DNA from: Nannochloropsis salina CCMP1776
Lineage: Eukaryota; Sar; Eustigmatophyceae; Eustigmatales; Monodopsidaceae
NCBI GenBank assembly: GCA_004565275.1
Contig: SDOX01000019.1
Span: 802,340-866,339 of the forward strand
Direction: 5' to 3'
Length of the DNA stretch: 64,000 bases
Shown here: positions 10,426 to 20,883 of the stretch, piece by piece
Layout: every line of letters starts with the position of its first letter
Position numbering within the stretch: position 1 is the first letter of the stretch
The notes under the pieces: generated by a model
Told to the model about the DNA's origin: nothing
Seen by the model: the letters and a program-made list of their open reading frames with translations, nothing else
Databases searched by the model: none
Translations under genes and position numbers: made by a program

Positions 10426-11127
10426 TCTTACGACTTTGTGGCTGTTCGATGGTAGAAAGAAAGGTTTGAAAGCCGGTAAAATAATCTTTAACCAAGGTCA
10501 CATGAAGGGGAGGCAGTAAAGCCGGATCCCGGGATGAGTGCGTGTTTCGATTCTTTGTAAAAGGAGCGTTTCCTAGCACAAATAGTATTGTCTGACATTA
10601 GAGCAGACGGGGGAGCCTACACGATAGAACCGATGACATTCATGGACATGGTGAGCAAGCACGACAATCGTATGGCTAACCTCCTGGCGGGGTCCGCCGG
10701 AATGCAGCCATGGGCCACCGGTAGCAAAGTGTTTAGCCTGGTTATTGTGAACCATGGGGGGAATCTTATCAAAAAACTGACTTCTTTTAAATTTTCACGG
10801 TTCTTTCTTCACCGTTGCAGCGGCCTCACGGGTACTACGGTACAGGCCTCTGACTCGCCATGACTCAAGCGTTTTAAGGACTGGAAATTTAGATAGGGAA
10901 GAACAGGACAAAATACCCATTTTACTTGCGTAATGTTTCACTCGCTCCGAGCTATTTGCCAGACAGACAAACAATAACCTCACAAAAAGTAATTTGTGAG
11001 TACATTAATTCGTCCTTATCGTTAGCTTCAATTGCTTTACACGTCTTAGTGAGGCCACGATGTACGCCCCTCGCTCAAAGCCCCAGCCCTTTTAGCTTCC
11101 CAAGCGCCAAGACTAATGGAACGTACG
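10426..11127. other. Intergenic region, ELP5 promoter side
   Basis: Lies between the ELP5 start and the VPS33 stop. A plus-strand frame at 10588-10863 (91 codons, first in-frame ATG at 10633) has mixed composition and no domain; I do not count it as a gene. Nothing else recognised. Confidence 0.4.
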
Positions 11128-13407
11128 CTACGACCTTCCAAGGTAGTTTCTGAAGTTCTCGAAAACTGATTCTATGAAAACATTTCCACCTATAAGCTTA
11201 GTTGTGCAGACGATAATAGAGTACGGAAAGTCCTTATGCCGGGATAAATACCGCATCGCTGCAATCTCCATAAAAGAGACCCCGCCGATGAAGTATACCA
11301 TCATGACAGTCTTCCCGTTTGGCAGAGTTTTCCCCCCGGTCTCGGCAGCTGAAAGGCCAAGATGTTGTGTCACTGGCGTCACGGATGGCTGAGGCCTCCC
11401 CCCGATGTCTCCGTCAGTCCCGCTGCACGCAGTGCCTAGAAGCCTATCCAGTTCTTGCATGAACGAGAGCGGTGCACCTCCCCTCCTCGTGTTTTCCTGG
11501 GTCTGTGTACATTCTAGAGTAGGGCCAGGCAAGAACTTGAAAACGTCCGAGCAAGATGCCCAGCCCGGCTTTTGAATAAGCTGAAGTAAGCGGACCGAGA
11601 GCGGCGCGTAGCCCGAAGAGACGTAAGCGATGTCGTCCGGGACCTGCGTGTTTACGTTCTCCTTGACAAGCCGAAGCAGACGTCGTAGGCTCGCCCACGC
11701 ATTGCCTGAGCCCCCTGTGGACGAGAAGCTGCTGGCACCAATGCTGCCAAACATGACATTTGAGAGTTGGAGGTCCGCCTTGCGGAGCAGCCCTGCCTGT
11801 TCCATGTTGGTCAGTGCGAACAAATATTCGTATCCGTAGGATTGGATGATCTCTCGCTTCAGCAATTCGTACTTGGAAGCCTTGATCCCTCCCGCGGTCA
11901 GGGATTGCAAAGCGAGGAGGCGCAGGACCTGGTCGACCGGCTCGTACGCGGCCACCATCTCCTCCACATCCTCGTAGCGGGTCTCGCCTTCCAGCATGCT
12001 CCGCTCCAACTGCCAGCGTTGCTGAAAGCGCACGTGTCCGGTAGTGGGTTTCAGAAACTCCGCGATATTGATGTGTAGGTTCAGGCCCTTGTACTTCTGC
12101 TGCAAGGCCGGTATGGACTTGACCACGTCGTGGATCTCGTTCAGGGAGCCGTCCCGCGTTTCCTCCTTCACGCGTGCGTACGTCTGTCGCATCTCCATCG
12201 CCTTCTCATTCAACTGAAGCCCCAGAACCTCCAAATGCAAGTCTCGGATTTCCGCGTAGAGCGAATCATTGCTGTTCAAGGCAACGCTCACGGGCTCCCC
12301 CTTTCCTTCCTTTCCTGCGCCCCCGGCCGTCCCGCGCCCTATCACCCTTCCCCTCCCACCGCCTGTGTCATCCGTGTCCCCTACCAGGCTCGGGTCTACT
12401 TTGATGGCTCCGTGCTGGATCCCCAAGCATTCGTTCAGAAGGCCCTCGTAGGTGAGCGGAGTCAAGAGCGGCGTCACCAGGTCCACGGCCCGGTCCAGCA
12501 AGACCAAGGTGTCGATCTCGGGCGCGCTTGTCCCCCTGTGGGAGGAAGACGGGGTCATAGTCGTCGCAAACTCGTCTCCTCGCTTCTCTTCTTCTTGCTG
12601 TCTCTTCAGATTAAAGAACCGTTGCAGTGCAACCGCGGCGTGGGTGCCTTTTGCCTTGATGTGAGGGATCACACCGAAATTTTCCTCGAGCTTTTGAAGA
12701 GATCGAGCGACGGTAGTTAGCATGGTAGAGTCACCATCCACGTAGGTGTCTTTGAACGACGTATCTATTTCCAGGGAGACAAGGTCGGTGTCGAGAGGAA
12801 AGAGGTCTAGATGACACTCCCCTACCTCCGCGAAGCATTCCAAAACTCCTTCATCCGACAAGGCCTGCTCACACAGAAACGTTTTGTGCGGGACGAAGTA
12901 GAGGAGGTGCCGGCATTCCTTTGGCTGATACGGACCTCCGCCCGACCCACTCCCGCTTGCACTTCTGGTTAAGGCCTTCCTTCCCCCACCCATTTGACGC
13001 TTGATATTCCACTTTTTGAGCTGCGCCGACAACATACGCATGTTACTCAGTGAAGGCCGTACAAAGTACAAAATATTGTCAGGCTCGTCGTCTCTGCCCT
13101 CTGGGGTCACAAAAGTAAGTTCAGTCTGCAGTCCTCGGCATAGGTGTACGACCCCGTGCTGCCGCAGGAAGTTAGTTCCTTCAGGGACAATGTGAGCCAG
13201 TAATCCACGCAACGCTGTATCCAGCACCAGCGCTTTCCGACCTCTCGCCGCTTGCAGCACATCAAGGAGCTCCTTGCGGCCTTGACTGCGAAGTTTAGAA
13301 AGAGGAATAGCGCTGTCCTCCAGGGTGGAGGGGGCTGTGCGTGCGCTAGCAGTGTTCTGAGGTGCAGCACCTAATACTGGCTTTTTCCCTGAAGCCAGGG
13401 CGGCCAT
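11128..13407 (-). CDS. VPS33: Vacuolar protein sorting 33 (Sec1/Munc18 family)
   Basis: 759 residues in one exon from the ATG at 13407. VPS33 is the SM subunit of the HOPS and CORVET tethering complexes; it templates SNARE assembly at endosomes and the lysosome/vacuole. Seen in order: the N-terminal SM domain ('GRKALVLDTALRGLL'), 'YFVRPSLSNMRMLSAQLK', 'LYFVPHKTFLCEQAL', the central 'LVLLDRAVDLVTPLLTPLTY' signature of SM proteins, 'TYARVKEETRDGSLNEIHD', 'KYELLKREIIQSYGYEYLF' and the C-terminal 'VMMVYFIGGVSFMEIAAMR', the typical SM end motif for VPS33. It is longer than usual (about 600) because of Gly/Arg-rich inserts near residues 145-165, 280-300 and 345-370. Confidence 0.95.
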   Translation of the reverse strand: MAALASGKKPVLGAAPQNTASARTAPSTLEDSAIPLSKLRSQGRKELLDVLQAARGRKALVLDTALRGLLAHIVPEGTNFLRQHGVVHLCRGLQTELTFVTPEGRDDEPDNILYFVRPSLSNMRMLSAQLKKWNIKRQMGGGRKALTRSASGSGSGGGPYQPKECRHLLYFVPHKTFLCEQALSDEGVLECFAEVGECHLDLFPLDTDLVSLEIDTSFKDTYVDGDSTMLTTVARSLQKLEENFGVIPHIKAKGTHAAVALQRFFNLKRQQEEEKRGDEFATTMTPSSSHRGTSAPEIDTLVLLDRAVDLVTPLLTPLTYEGLLNECLGIQHGAIKVDPSLVGDTDDTGGGRGRVIGRGTAGGAGKEGKGEPVSVALNSNDSLYAEIRDLHLEVLGLQLNEKAMEMRQTYARVKEETRDGSLNEIHDVVKSIPALQQKYKGLNLHINIAEFLKPTTGHVRFQQRWQLERSMLEGETRYEDVEEMVAAYEPVDQVLRLLALQSLTAGGIKASKYELLKREIIQSYGYEYLFALTNMEQAGLLRKADLQLSNVMFGSIGASSFSSTGGSGNAWASLRRLLRLVKENVNTQVPDDIAYVSSGYAPLSVRLLQLIQKPGWASCSDVFKFLPGPTLECTQTQENTRRGGAPLSFMQELDRLLGTACSGTDGDIGGRPQPSVTPVTQHLGLSAAETGGKTLPNGKTVMMVYFIGGVSFMEIAAMRYLSRHKDFPYSIIVCTTKLIGGNVFIESVFENFRNYLGRS

Positions 13408-13791
13408 GGGATGCCTTCAATGGGGAGATGTCATATTTTAGGTCCTTTCTCTGAATGTCGACAAGCCATGGTATAATGCTCGATGAGGTATTCCTTCTGA
13501 TATGGCCCTTCGCGAGAGCAACGACACAGTGTACGTCGATACCAGTTCTATGGTCCCAATTTTCCCTTTATAAGCCGGTCACCACATCTACACGCAAAGG
13601 GTGAGACCGAAAACATGCATGCACGACTGTCTACATACATTTGTTAATAATCATGTTGCCTAGCTCTCAAAAGAATTTGAAGGCGGGGTGTCGGCCAACT
13701 GATACCAGCCTGTACCGCTCACAGCGAGGCGTTAAATTTTTTTCGTGATTACTTTTGCCTCGTAGACATTAGCCTTGTTCAGCTTCTATTT
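13408..13791. other. Intergenic region, VPS33 promoter side
   Basis: 384 bases between the VPS33 start and the TAF10 stop, both on the minus strand. No ORF or repeat of note. Confidence 0.4.
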
Positions 13792-14943
13792 TTATGAGTT
13801 TCTGGATGGTGCCCGACGACCTCCGCCTCCACCTCGTCCTTCCCTTCCACTGCCAAGACTTTTTTCTCCTCCAAAAGCAACCTCCCCACCACCGCCTTTA
13901 CCTCCCTCTTCCTCCTTCTTCTCCTCTTCAGTTGCTCTGATCTTGAATTTCTCTACTCCGTATTTACCCAAACTCTCTCTCAAGTCCTCCATCTTGAGTA
14001 TATCTCCATCTTGGTCCTTCATGCGGCTGTAGGTAGTTGTGTCGTGCACTATCTCCGACACAAGTTTCTCGGCTGCCAGCGAGACAAGCTTTTTGCTGAT
14101 AGTAAAATGTGTGCAATCACAATAATTAAGGTCAGATATCCTTAGTCAGAGACACCAAGTCAAGTGCTTGTAAAGCGAAAAATCAGAAGATGGGTTGAGA
14201 TGGGGGAGTCTCAGACAAAAGCGCGTAGGATGGATCATTCCTTCCCATTCAAGCAGGGGCCACAAAACCCCACGAAAGCAAGACTTGTCGAGCATCTTTT
14301 GTCTCACGTACATTTTTGAATCCGTGACTGTCACTCCTCCTTGTTGCAAAAAATAGGCTGTGACCTCTTCTGGGATCTAGGGGGAGTGAGGAAGGTGAGG
14401 GAGGCATGTCCATCCAGGAGGAGCATGAACAAACAGTGTCTTTGGTCGTCTTCTTCAGAGATTCTTTCTGTCACGATCTACTCAAAGCGCCCCCAAGATG
14501 GATCTCGTTCATTTTTCCCGTCTTTGTGACGGTATGAAAGCACGTGTTTCGTCGAGGCAGTCGTCCAGTCCAGGACGGGTGCCGGGCTTTATCGCAAGGC
14601 AGAGGCATTACAGAGAAGTACCCATTGAAGGACGAGTAGTTTCTTTCCATAGCTCTTCTCATACCTCTACCCAGTGCCATCAGCCCCCATAACGTACCGT
14701 AGGATGATACTGGTCCAGGGCGTTCAGAAACGGCGCCAGCTCTCTTGGATCCAGCCCGTGATTCCGTTCCCCCTGTCCAGGACCCCCTATCCCGCTTCCA
14801 GCACCGCTGCGTACACTTTCCAACACTTGAGTAGGGCCTGTTTGCTCCATATCGTTATCGTTGGACCTGTCGCGCACTCCTTCCGCTTTCACTCCTCCTT
14901 CCTCTACCTCCTCATGCCTCCCGTCGGCCCGCTGACCGCTCAT
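13792..14943 (-). CDS. TAF10: TFIID/SAGA subunit TAF10, three exons
   Basis: Exons rebuilt by hand: 14943-14698, 14376-14312 and 14095-13792. Introns start gtacg (both) and end ctag and tcag; phases 0 and 2 fit and give 204 residues. TAF10 is a histone-fold subunit shared by TFIID and SAGA, paired with TAF3, TAF8 or SPT7. Seen in order: 'LAPFLNALDQYHPT' joined to 'IPEEVTAYFLQQGGV' (family pattern: FL..L..Y.P.IP..V...YL...G), then 'KKLVSLAAEKLVSEIVHDT' and the closing 'LKMEDLRESLGKYGV', the TAF10 'TMEDL..AL.EYG' motif. The tail is Glu/Gly-rich. The start at 14943 (MSGQRADG) is the nearest ATG that leaves a short disordered N-terminus; upstream Mets stay in frame, so the start is less sure than the exons. 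Confidence 0.85.
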
Positions 14944-15348
14944 CACCGAAGGGAGCCAGCCGTGTTCCTGCTTCAATGTATAAAACAGGACATTAATCAT
15001 GCTTCTTGGCCAATGCACCCAAGCTTTAAGGCACAAAAGCTTGTTTCTCATCAAAAGGAAAACTTCAATGATTTCGGCTCCAAAAATGAGCATGGGCGGG
15101 GTGGCTGTGTCTCGCCGGGAGACGAGTCGTCGAACGCGTTCGCGATGACGACGCTGCCCGTGCCCGGCTTTCAACCGCCGCTTGCAAGCAATGTATCTGT
15201 TTTTTTGGTGCTTTCACCTCATTTTGCGCTGTAATGTATCCCAAACCCAAACCACAACATATAGGGTGGAAGGAGGGCACGCGGTGCAGTCTTGTCGGGC
15301 GCGGAGGCTGAGGGCGCAGGCGACCATTCCGAGTGCAAGGTGGCTGGG
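14944..15348. other. Divergent promoter region between TAF10 and the PX gene
   Basis: About 400 bases between divergent starts. The TAF10 frame is open across part of it, so a longer N-terminus or a leader exon cannot be ruled out. No other feature seen. Confidence 0.4.
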
Positions 15349-16716
15349 ATGTCATCGTCTTCTCGCACACCATCCCCTCATCCGCCACTGGGAGAACCCA
15401 GACAAAACAATGAACCAAAGGAAAAAGTAAATTCAACACTTTCGCACGTGCGGTTGACTGCAGACGCAAAGAGCCATGTGCTCTCCCTCCCTGCTTTGTC
15501 CACGGCACCATCTCCAGTAGGCGGCAAGGACATACAGGGAGGACCTGTGCATGGCACCACACCGGATGGGATGCTCCATTCGGTCGGGGGCTACGGCTGG
15601 TACGAGGAGGATAATGTCAGCCCAGCGAATAGTGGAGATGAGCACGGAGAAGAGGATGGTGGCGGCGGTGACATCAAGCATGTAAGAGTCCTCTCTCGGA
15701 TGGAGACACTCCGGGTGGACGTGTTAGATGCCTCGATGCCCGGCGGAACCGGTCACGGGGGGCTTCAAATTGATGAAGCTGGAGGTGTGACCGATGAATA
15801 TGAGCGTCTTCTCCCACGGGTGCCTATCTGTCGTCATGACAGCGTGAACGAGGAGGGCAGCCTGGGCCGCAGTAAGAGCACTAGAATGGACGCAGACACT
15901 ACCACGATGAGCTACAGTCACGCAGCAGACGGCACCAGACGCCAACACTGGCATCGACAGCGAGAAGGTGAAATTCTGTTTCACCTGCCACAGAGCAACT
16001 TCTCAGTGATGACGCGGCAATTTCTGGAGGAGGCTGCTGCCCTCTCCGGCACTGTAGGTGGGGGATTCCCTGGCCGGGCGACGCACTGTTTTCACCACCG
16101 CCACCCCCGTGTTCTCCAGCTCCATAGTCATCACCGCTCATATTCAAAGCGGCAGCCGGAAGTTGTGTACGCGGCTCTGGGCCTGGGGGGCTTTCGCATC
16201 TGCCAAACCGGATGGGGCAGCCAGCACGCCGAGTACTTAGTCTGCCTCTGCATTAATCAGCAGACATTCATTGCATGGCGGCGATACTCCGCCTTTGCCA
16301 AGTTCTTCAGGGACATCCAGCGCGTATACTGGGATGCGGCTGACATGTTTCCAGCCACACGAGGCGCATGGAAAGCGCTGGAAAGGAGACGGAAGTGGTG
16401 GCGATGCCTGAGTGTGGGTTACTTGGCGCTCAAGCTCGGCCTCCTTGAGTCCTTTCTGGAGGCTGTCTTGGTCGAGGTCCCTGGACCTGACCTCTTGATG
16501 GCATTCGCTTCGCCAAGTCCCTCAACAACAATTTGCGATGGGCTTTGGTCTTGTCCGTGCGCGAGGGAGATGGACGATCAAGGCACCTGGGGGGCTAATG
16601 GTATTACTCACATTTCTAGTAACGAGGAAATGTTGCTCTGTCAGAAAATGCAGGAAGTTGGACAGTTTCGAGCGATAAAATCTGGTTGTGACACAGTCGC
16701 TAGGGAAGAAAAGTAA
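15349..16716 (+). CDS. PX (Phox homology) domain protein
   Basis: First in-frame ATG at 15349 gives 455 residues; the frame is open upstream to 15292, so an upstream exon is possible. The N-terminal ~230 residues are low-complexity, Ser/Gly/Asp-rich. Then comes 'SNFSVMTRQFLEEAAALSG' and a PX-like fold: strand region 'EYLVCLCINQQTFIAWRRYS', where the Arg-Arg-Tyr-Ser fits the PX 'RRYSEF' phosphoinositide-binding signature, followed by 'FAKFFRDIQRVY' and a helix 'LALKLGLLESFLEAVLVE' like the C-terminal PX helix ('R...L..YL..LL'). PX domains bind PtdIns3P or related lipids on endosomes. The Pro-rich loop of classical PX is replaced by a basic segment (LERRRKWWRCLS), so lipid specificity is open. 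Confidence 0.65.
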   Translation: MSSSSRTPSPHPPLGEPRQNNEPKEKVNSTLSHVRLTADAKSHVLSLPALSTAPSPVGGKDIQGGPVHGTTPDGMLHSVGGYGWYEEDNVSPANSGDEHGEEDGGGGDIKHVRVLSRMETLRVDVLDASMPGGTGHGGLQIDEAGGVTDEYERLLPRVPICRHDSVNEEGSLGRSKSTRMDADTTTMSYSHAADGTRRQHWHRQREGEILFHLPQSNFSVMTRQFLEEAAALSGTVGGGFPGRATHCFHHRHPRVLQLHSHHRSYSKRQPEVVYAALGLGGFRICQTGWGSQHAEYLVCLCINQQTFIAWRRYSAFAKFFRDIQRVYWDAADMFPATRGAWKALERRRKWWRCLSVGYLALKLGLLESFLEAVLVEVPGPDLLMAFASPSPSTTICDGLWSCPCAREMDDQGTWGANGITHISSNEEMLLCQKMQEVGQFRAIKSGCDTVAREEK

Positions 16717-17526
16717 TTTTTGAAACAGTAAAAGAGAGAGAGATGATGGTTTGAAACAGATCTTTGAACTGCTAGGGTCACGCAAGTGAAATCCACTTGT
16801 GCTTGATTGTAATGAGGACATGTCACATGCATATTTTAAGACACGGCCGGCTCTATACATGCAAATAATAATTGTAGGTCTTGATGGCTCCTGAAGAGTG
16901 CTGTATTACTTTCGGTGCATTTATCTTCCCATGGTCAGATTACTATGATAGATCCTTTTCTTGGCGGAAACAAGTGTCTCCTCCACGAAAATGCGAGCTC
17001 ATCGACTGCAACAAAATCATAAGGCATTCGAAGCTTCCAAAACTTCCAAAGTGACGGACTCTTCGTACTAGTCACTTCTCTCGTTCTCTTTTGCCGTTGA
17101 GATGAAAAAGGCCGCAGGCCGGGAGGTTGCACCTTGTCTTATTCGGTACAATTCAAACACTAATACTTGCATATTCATGTCATAAGCACGAAGCTCTGCC
17201 GACTGTTTGAAGTGACACTTTGGACGCCAGTCCTCGTGTCCCCGCGTTCATGCTCTTTCCTATCCGAAGGCGTAAGCGAAGATCTGAGGGGTGTGTCGGC
17301 CCTGATAGTCCCGCCTCCAATTCGCCGTCTCTGTCGTCGGACACACGACTTGCTTCCGAGGTGTATTGCTGCCCCGCTCCCTAACAACCACCATTTAAAA
17401 CAGGAAGCTAATATAGGAAGCCCAGAGACGTGGGGACACGCACAAGAGGGAGACTGGTGATAAGGCGGCAAGCGTGCGCTTCAGACATTTTCAAGGCCTC
17501 CTAGGCGCCCTTCCCCACCGAGGACC
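16717..17526. other. Intergenic region between two plus-strand genes
   Basis: 810 bases with 3' sequence of the PX gene and the presumed promoter/leader of the GGNBP2 homologue. Short ORFs on both strands (for example 17175-17471 minus) have no domain. Nothing else seen. Confidence 0.4.
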
Positions 17527-20141
17527 ATGTCTCTGACAACCGCATGCCACTCCAAGCTCTACGACGACAGGGAGCCAACATTAGGGCACGGTCTCCACAC
17601 CCACCTCCATACCCATGATATTTTATCCAGACGGACCGATTTACCCCCTTCCTCTTTCGAAAATGTCGCAGCAATAAAGAAAAACGTGAACGCGAGAAAG
17701 AAATCACACGGACTCTATTCCCAAAGCACGGACTCAAAGGTGACAACACCTGGCACAAAAGACGATAATAGAATCCCCACAAATACTGGTTTAGTAGCTT
17801 CAAGACAGGCTATATTGGTGGATAAACCTCAACTCATCAACTTGTCCTCCCAGTACTCGACCTGCGCCGGCTGCCTAGCTGCTGTTAAAATGCTTCTCTC
17901 AAGACCGCTGAGTGAGTTACGGCTTCTCAATGCTGTCATGACCGATGGCCCTTCCAGTACGACCCTCCTCCTTCGCGAGCAGTTTATGCAGAACCCGTCC
18001 CGTCTGGCCCAGCTTTTGGAGCGCTTTCCTCCACCGCCCCTCCCGAAAAAGGTGTCGGCCCATGGAGCGCATGGCCGATGCCCCCTGCATCGACGGATGG
18101 GGTCCGGGGCAGGGTGGGGGGCAGGCGGGTGGCAGCATCATCACTACGGCCAGGGCCACGGAGACGGCGGGTGGGATCGTGAGGCGGCCTGGGCGCGCTT
18201 GCCGGGCGCCGCGAAGGAGGGGGTGGGGAAAATCGAGCTGGGGACGCTGCAAACAGCCATGCACGCAGCTACCGCCAGTCATAGATTCTGTGCGGACTGC
18301 AAGCATAACGTGGTGATGGCACTGGACATCCTGACGGAGCGTGTCGGCGTCGGGGAGGTGGATGAGGGCGAAGACGTGGACATGGAGCTCTACCGGCCTT
18401 TCATGGGCCGCGTCTTGGATCGAAGCGCTGCCTATGGAGACGTACCGCCTGAGAAAGAAGGGAGGGGGGGGATAAGGAGAGGGTCGGTGAAGGAAGGAGG
18501 AAGGGAAGGGGATGGCGGGGGGGAGGAGGAGGGGGGCGGGGAAGAAGAGGAGGAGCGGGAGAGCGGGGAAGAGGCGGACGAGGGAGGTGAGAGGATGAAA
18601 ATTGAACTGGAAGATATAGGGCATGAGAAGCGAAGAAAGAGTGCGTCAAAGGGTGAGAGCGGTCAAGAGGACGCTGGTGCGGTGGAAGCTGTCTCTGCGG
18701 CAGGGGGGGGAGCCAGACCCGCGACGCCCCTGAAAGGGGAGGACGACAGAGTCCTCTGGTGCGCAGTTGAGGACGTGGAGAGGCTCATTGCCTGGGCGCA
18801 GGTAGGGAGGGATAGAGGGAGGAGGCAGGGTCCGGATCGTGCGAAGGAATGGGTGGGTAGAACGCGGCGGCCGAGCGATGTCGTCCTCGGTTGTCAGTCC
18901 TTGTCCTGATCCTGATCTGCCTCCTTGGACCCTCCCTCTTTGCACAGGACTTTGACTCGCAGGAATACGCCACCTCGGGGCAGCGGCATGCGGCCACGCT
19001 CGAGCACGGACAGCGGGAAGTGCGTGCCATTATTGGTTCGGTCCTTCTTTCCCAGTTGCGGGCGGCTTGGCACCAGCAAACGGCTCACGCTCAGTCGGAG
19101 CACTACCTCTTCGCCCTCGCCATGCAGGCGATCCGGACGCAGCTTGCCAGTGCCACTTTTGGCGCGAAGGAACACAGGCGGACGTCTCTGGCCAAGGATG
19201 ATGGGAAAGGACTGGTGGTGTTGTCAGCCGCCTCCGCAGCGGAGATGGCGGCGACGCGGCTGTTGGAGGAGGTGGAGGAAGAGGAGGGCGAGGCAGCCGC
19301 CAGGCGGAAGAATAAGAGTCGGAAGAAGAAGGAGCGGAAGGCTAGGGCGAAACTCCGCAAGGCTGCCGGGGGTGGGAGCTGCAGTAGCAGCGTAGCCTGC
19401 GACTCGGGAGGGCTCGGAGAGGGGGATGACGAAGAGGGCGACGTGGAGGGGGGGGGCGGATCTGGTGGGGGGCAGGTGGAAGAGCGGCCGCAGGGAGCGC
19501 CTCAAGAGCTCGCCACTCGTGGAGAGAACTGCACGGGTCTGGCGGTCGACCCCGACGTCGCTGACGGGGGAGCTCCGGGAGGCCATGGGTCGGAGGAGCG
19601 GCCCTCCACGTTCGTGGCCCAAGAGCAGCCCGCAGGATACCCGGAGGGCCAGGTTGCTTGCCCCGGGCTAAGACGCTGCTCGCACGTGCTCCCCCATCAG
19701 GCGCAGGCCTGTGACGGGCGGTCCCCGCGCGCGACCACGGGAGCCTTGGGAGACGTGCAGGTGCTGAGAGGGGAGCCGGTCCAGGGACAGGAGCGGGGGT
19801 GTGGAGGCGGGGGGGAGGGAGCCAGCGAAGCGGGTCTCTGTCCCTCTTGCTACGATGCCGCCGCCGAGGAGCGGCTCCTGCGCACGCTTTGGGCTTCGGG
19901 TGGAGGGAGAGACCTGGGTGAACGCGACGGAATCTCTGGGGGGTTCGGAGGAGTGATGTCCTTGGAGGACCAGCTGGCTCCGGAGGAGGAGGAGGAGGAG
20001 GGACTTGACGACGCCTTGTTGCAGGAGATGGCTAAGCTGAAGACGAGTCTGAGCGGGGAGGCAGACCGTCGGGAGCAGCTCCGGTCGCGTTTGGCGAGAA
20101 ATTTCAAGCAGTGGTGCCTGGCGGCGGACCGCGACGTGTGA
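17527..20141 (+). CDS. GGNBP2: Gametogenetin-binding protein 2 homologue, two exons
   Basis: Exon 1 17527-18801 and exon 2 18948-20141, joined over a 146-nt intron (cgcag|gtaggg ... tgcacag|GAC, phase 0), give 822 residues. Blocks follow the animal/plant GGNBP2 order: a Cys pair region 'YSTCAGCLAAVKMLLSRP' (animal 'VPCVGCRRSVERLF'), 'GRCPLHR', 'HRFCADCKHNVVMALDIL' (animal 'HRFCTDCKNKVLRAYNIL'), 'HGQREVRAIIGSVLLSQLR', then a basic 'KNKSRKKKERKARAKLRK' and a C-terminal 'QLRSRLARNFKQWC' (animal 'QHLKEKFNKYC'). Spread-out Cys/His residues suggest zinc binding. Animal GGNBP2 is nuclear and linked to fertility; biochemical function is unknown. Gly/Glu-rich inserts make this version longer than the ~700-residue animal protein. 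Confidence 0.85.
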
Positions 20142-20883
20142 GGACGGGGCCTTGCGTGCGGAGATGGCGCTTAGGGAAGGGTGGTGGAGGAAAAGTTTCC
20201 TCGCTTGCGGACCAATAGTTGGAGGAGGGATGATGGGGGCGCGCCGGTCCTGGGAGCAGACGACTGAGTGGGGTAGGCCACCAGGGTGGGGCACCTGTGT
20301 GTCACACAGTCAGTGTAGGTCACCGGAAGCGTGTCGATTGAAATGACAGCATTCGCGGCACACAGGTCAAGTAAGAGAAGGAAGCAGGGCCGGAGCCACG
20401 CGATTAGCGCAAAATAGAGGCATGTCACCGCATTTCCCCTCCGCTGTAGAAGCAGAGGGGCCGAGCAAGGTGACGGCAGGCAATTTCGCATCGTGGGCTG
20501 GGGACGACGTGTGGATTGATGCGCGTACAATTACGATTGAAATAATAGTACCGGTATAATCAAGTCTGACTGTAACCCCCCTGGGCACGGACTCGGGCTC
20601 TGCCTTCCCGTCCGTCTCGCCAGTTAGAAACATTTGATTCTTCGTATTCTTCTACTCCATCCTGAATCCATTCTTTGAATTGAATCACATCATTTCCCTT
20701 TCATTCCTGCCTTTTTTCGAACGCGACGGTTGTGCTCCAATCTTAAATCCCTCCCTCTGTACACATGCAAAAGCGTCCCTCGGTCCCTTCCCCCCGACCG
20801 AGCCTTCCTCGAACCTCGACACACATGCCTTTTACCCTTCTCATGTCCTTCTCGACTTGACGTTCTCGTTACCGGGAAGCCAC
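20142..20883. other. Intergenic region, convergent 3' ends
   Basis: About 740 bases between the GGNBP2 homologue (+) and the Mg2+ transporter (-) stops. ORFs on both strands look like chance frames. No structure or repeat recognised. Confidence 0.4.

Noticed and set aside
10588-10863. 91-codon plus-strand ORF between ELP5 and VPS33
   Set aside because: Starts at TTG, no domain, no codon or composition signal beyond chance.
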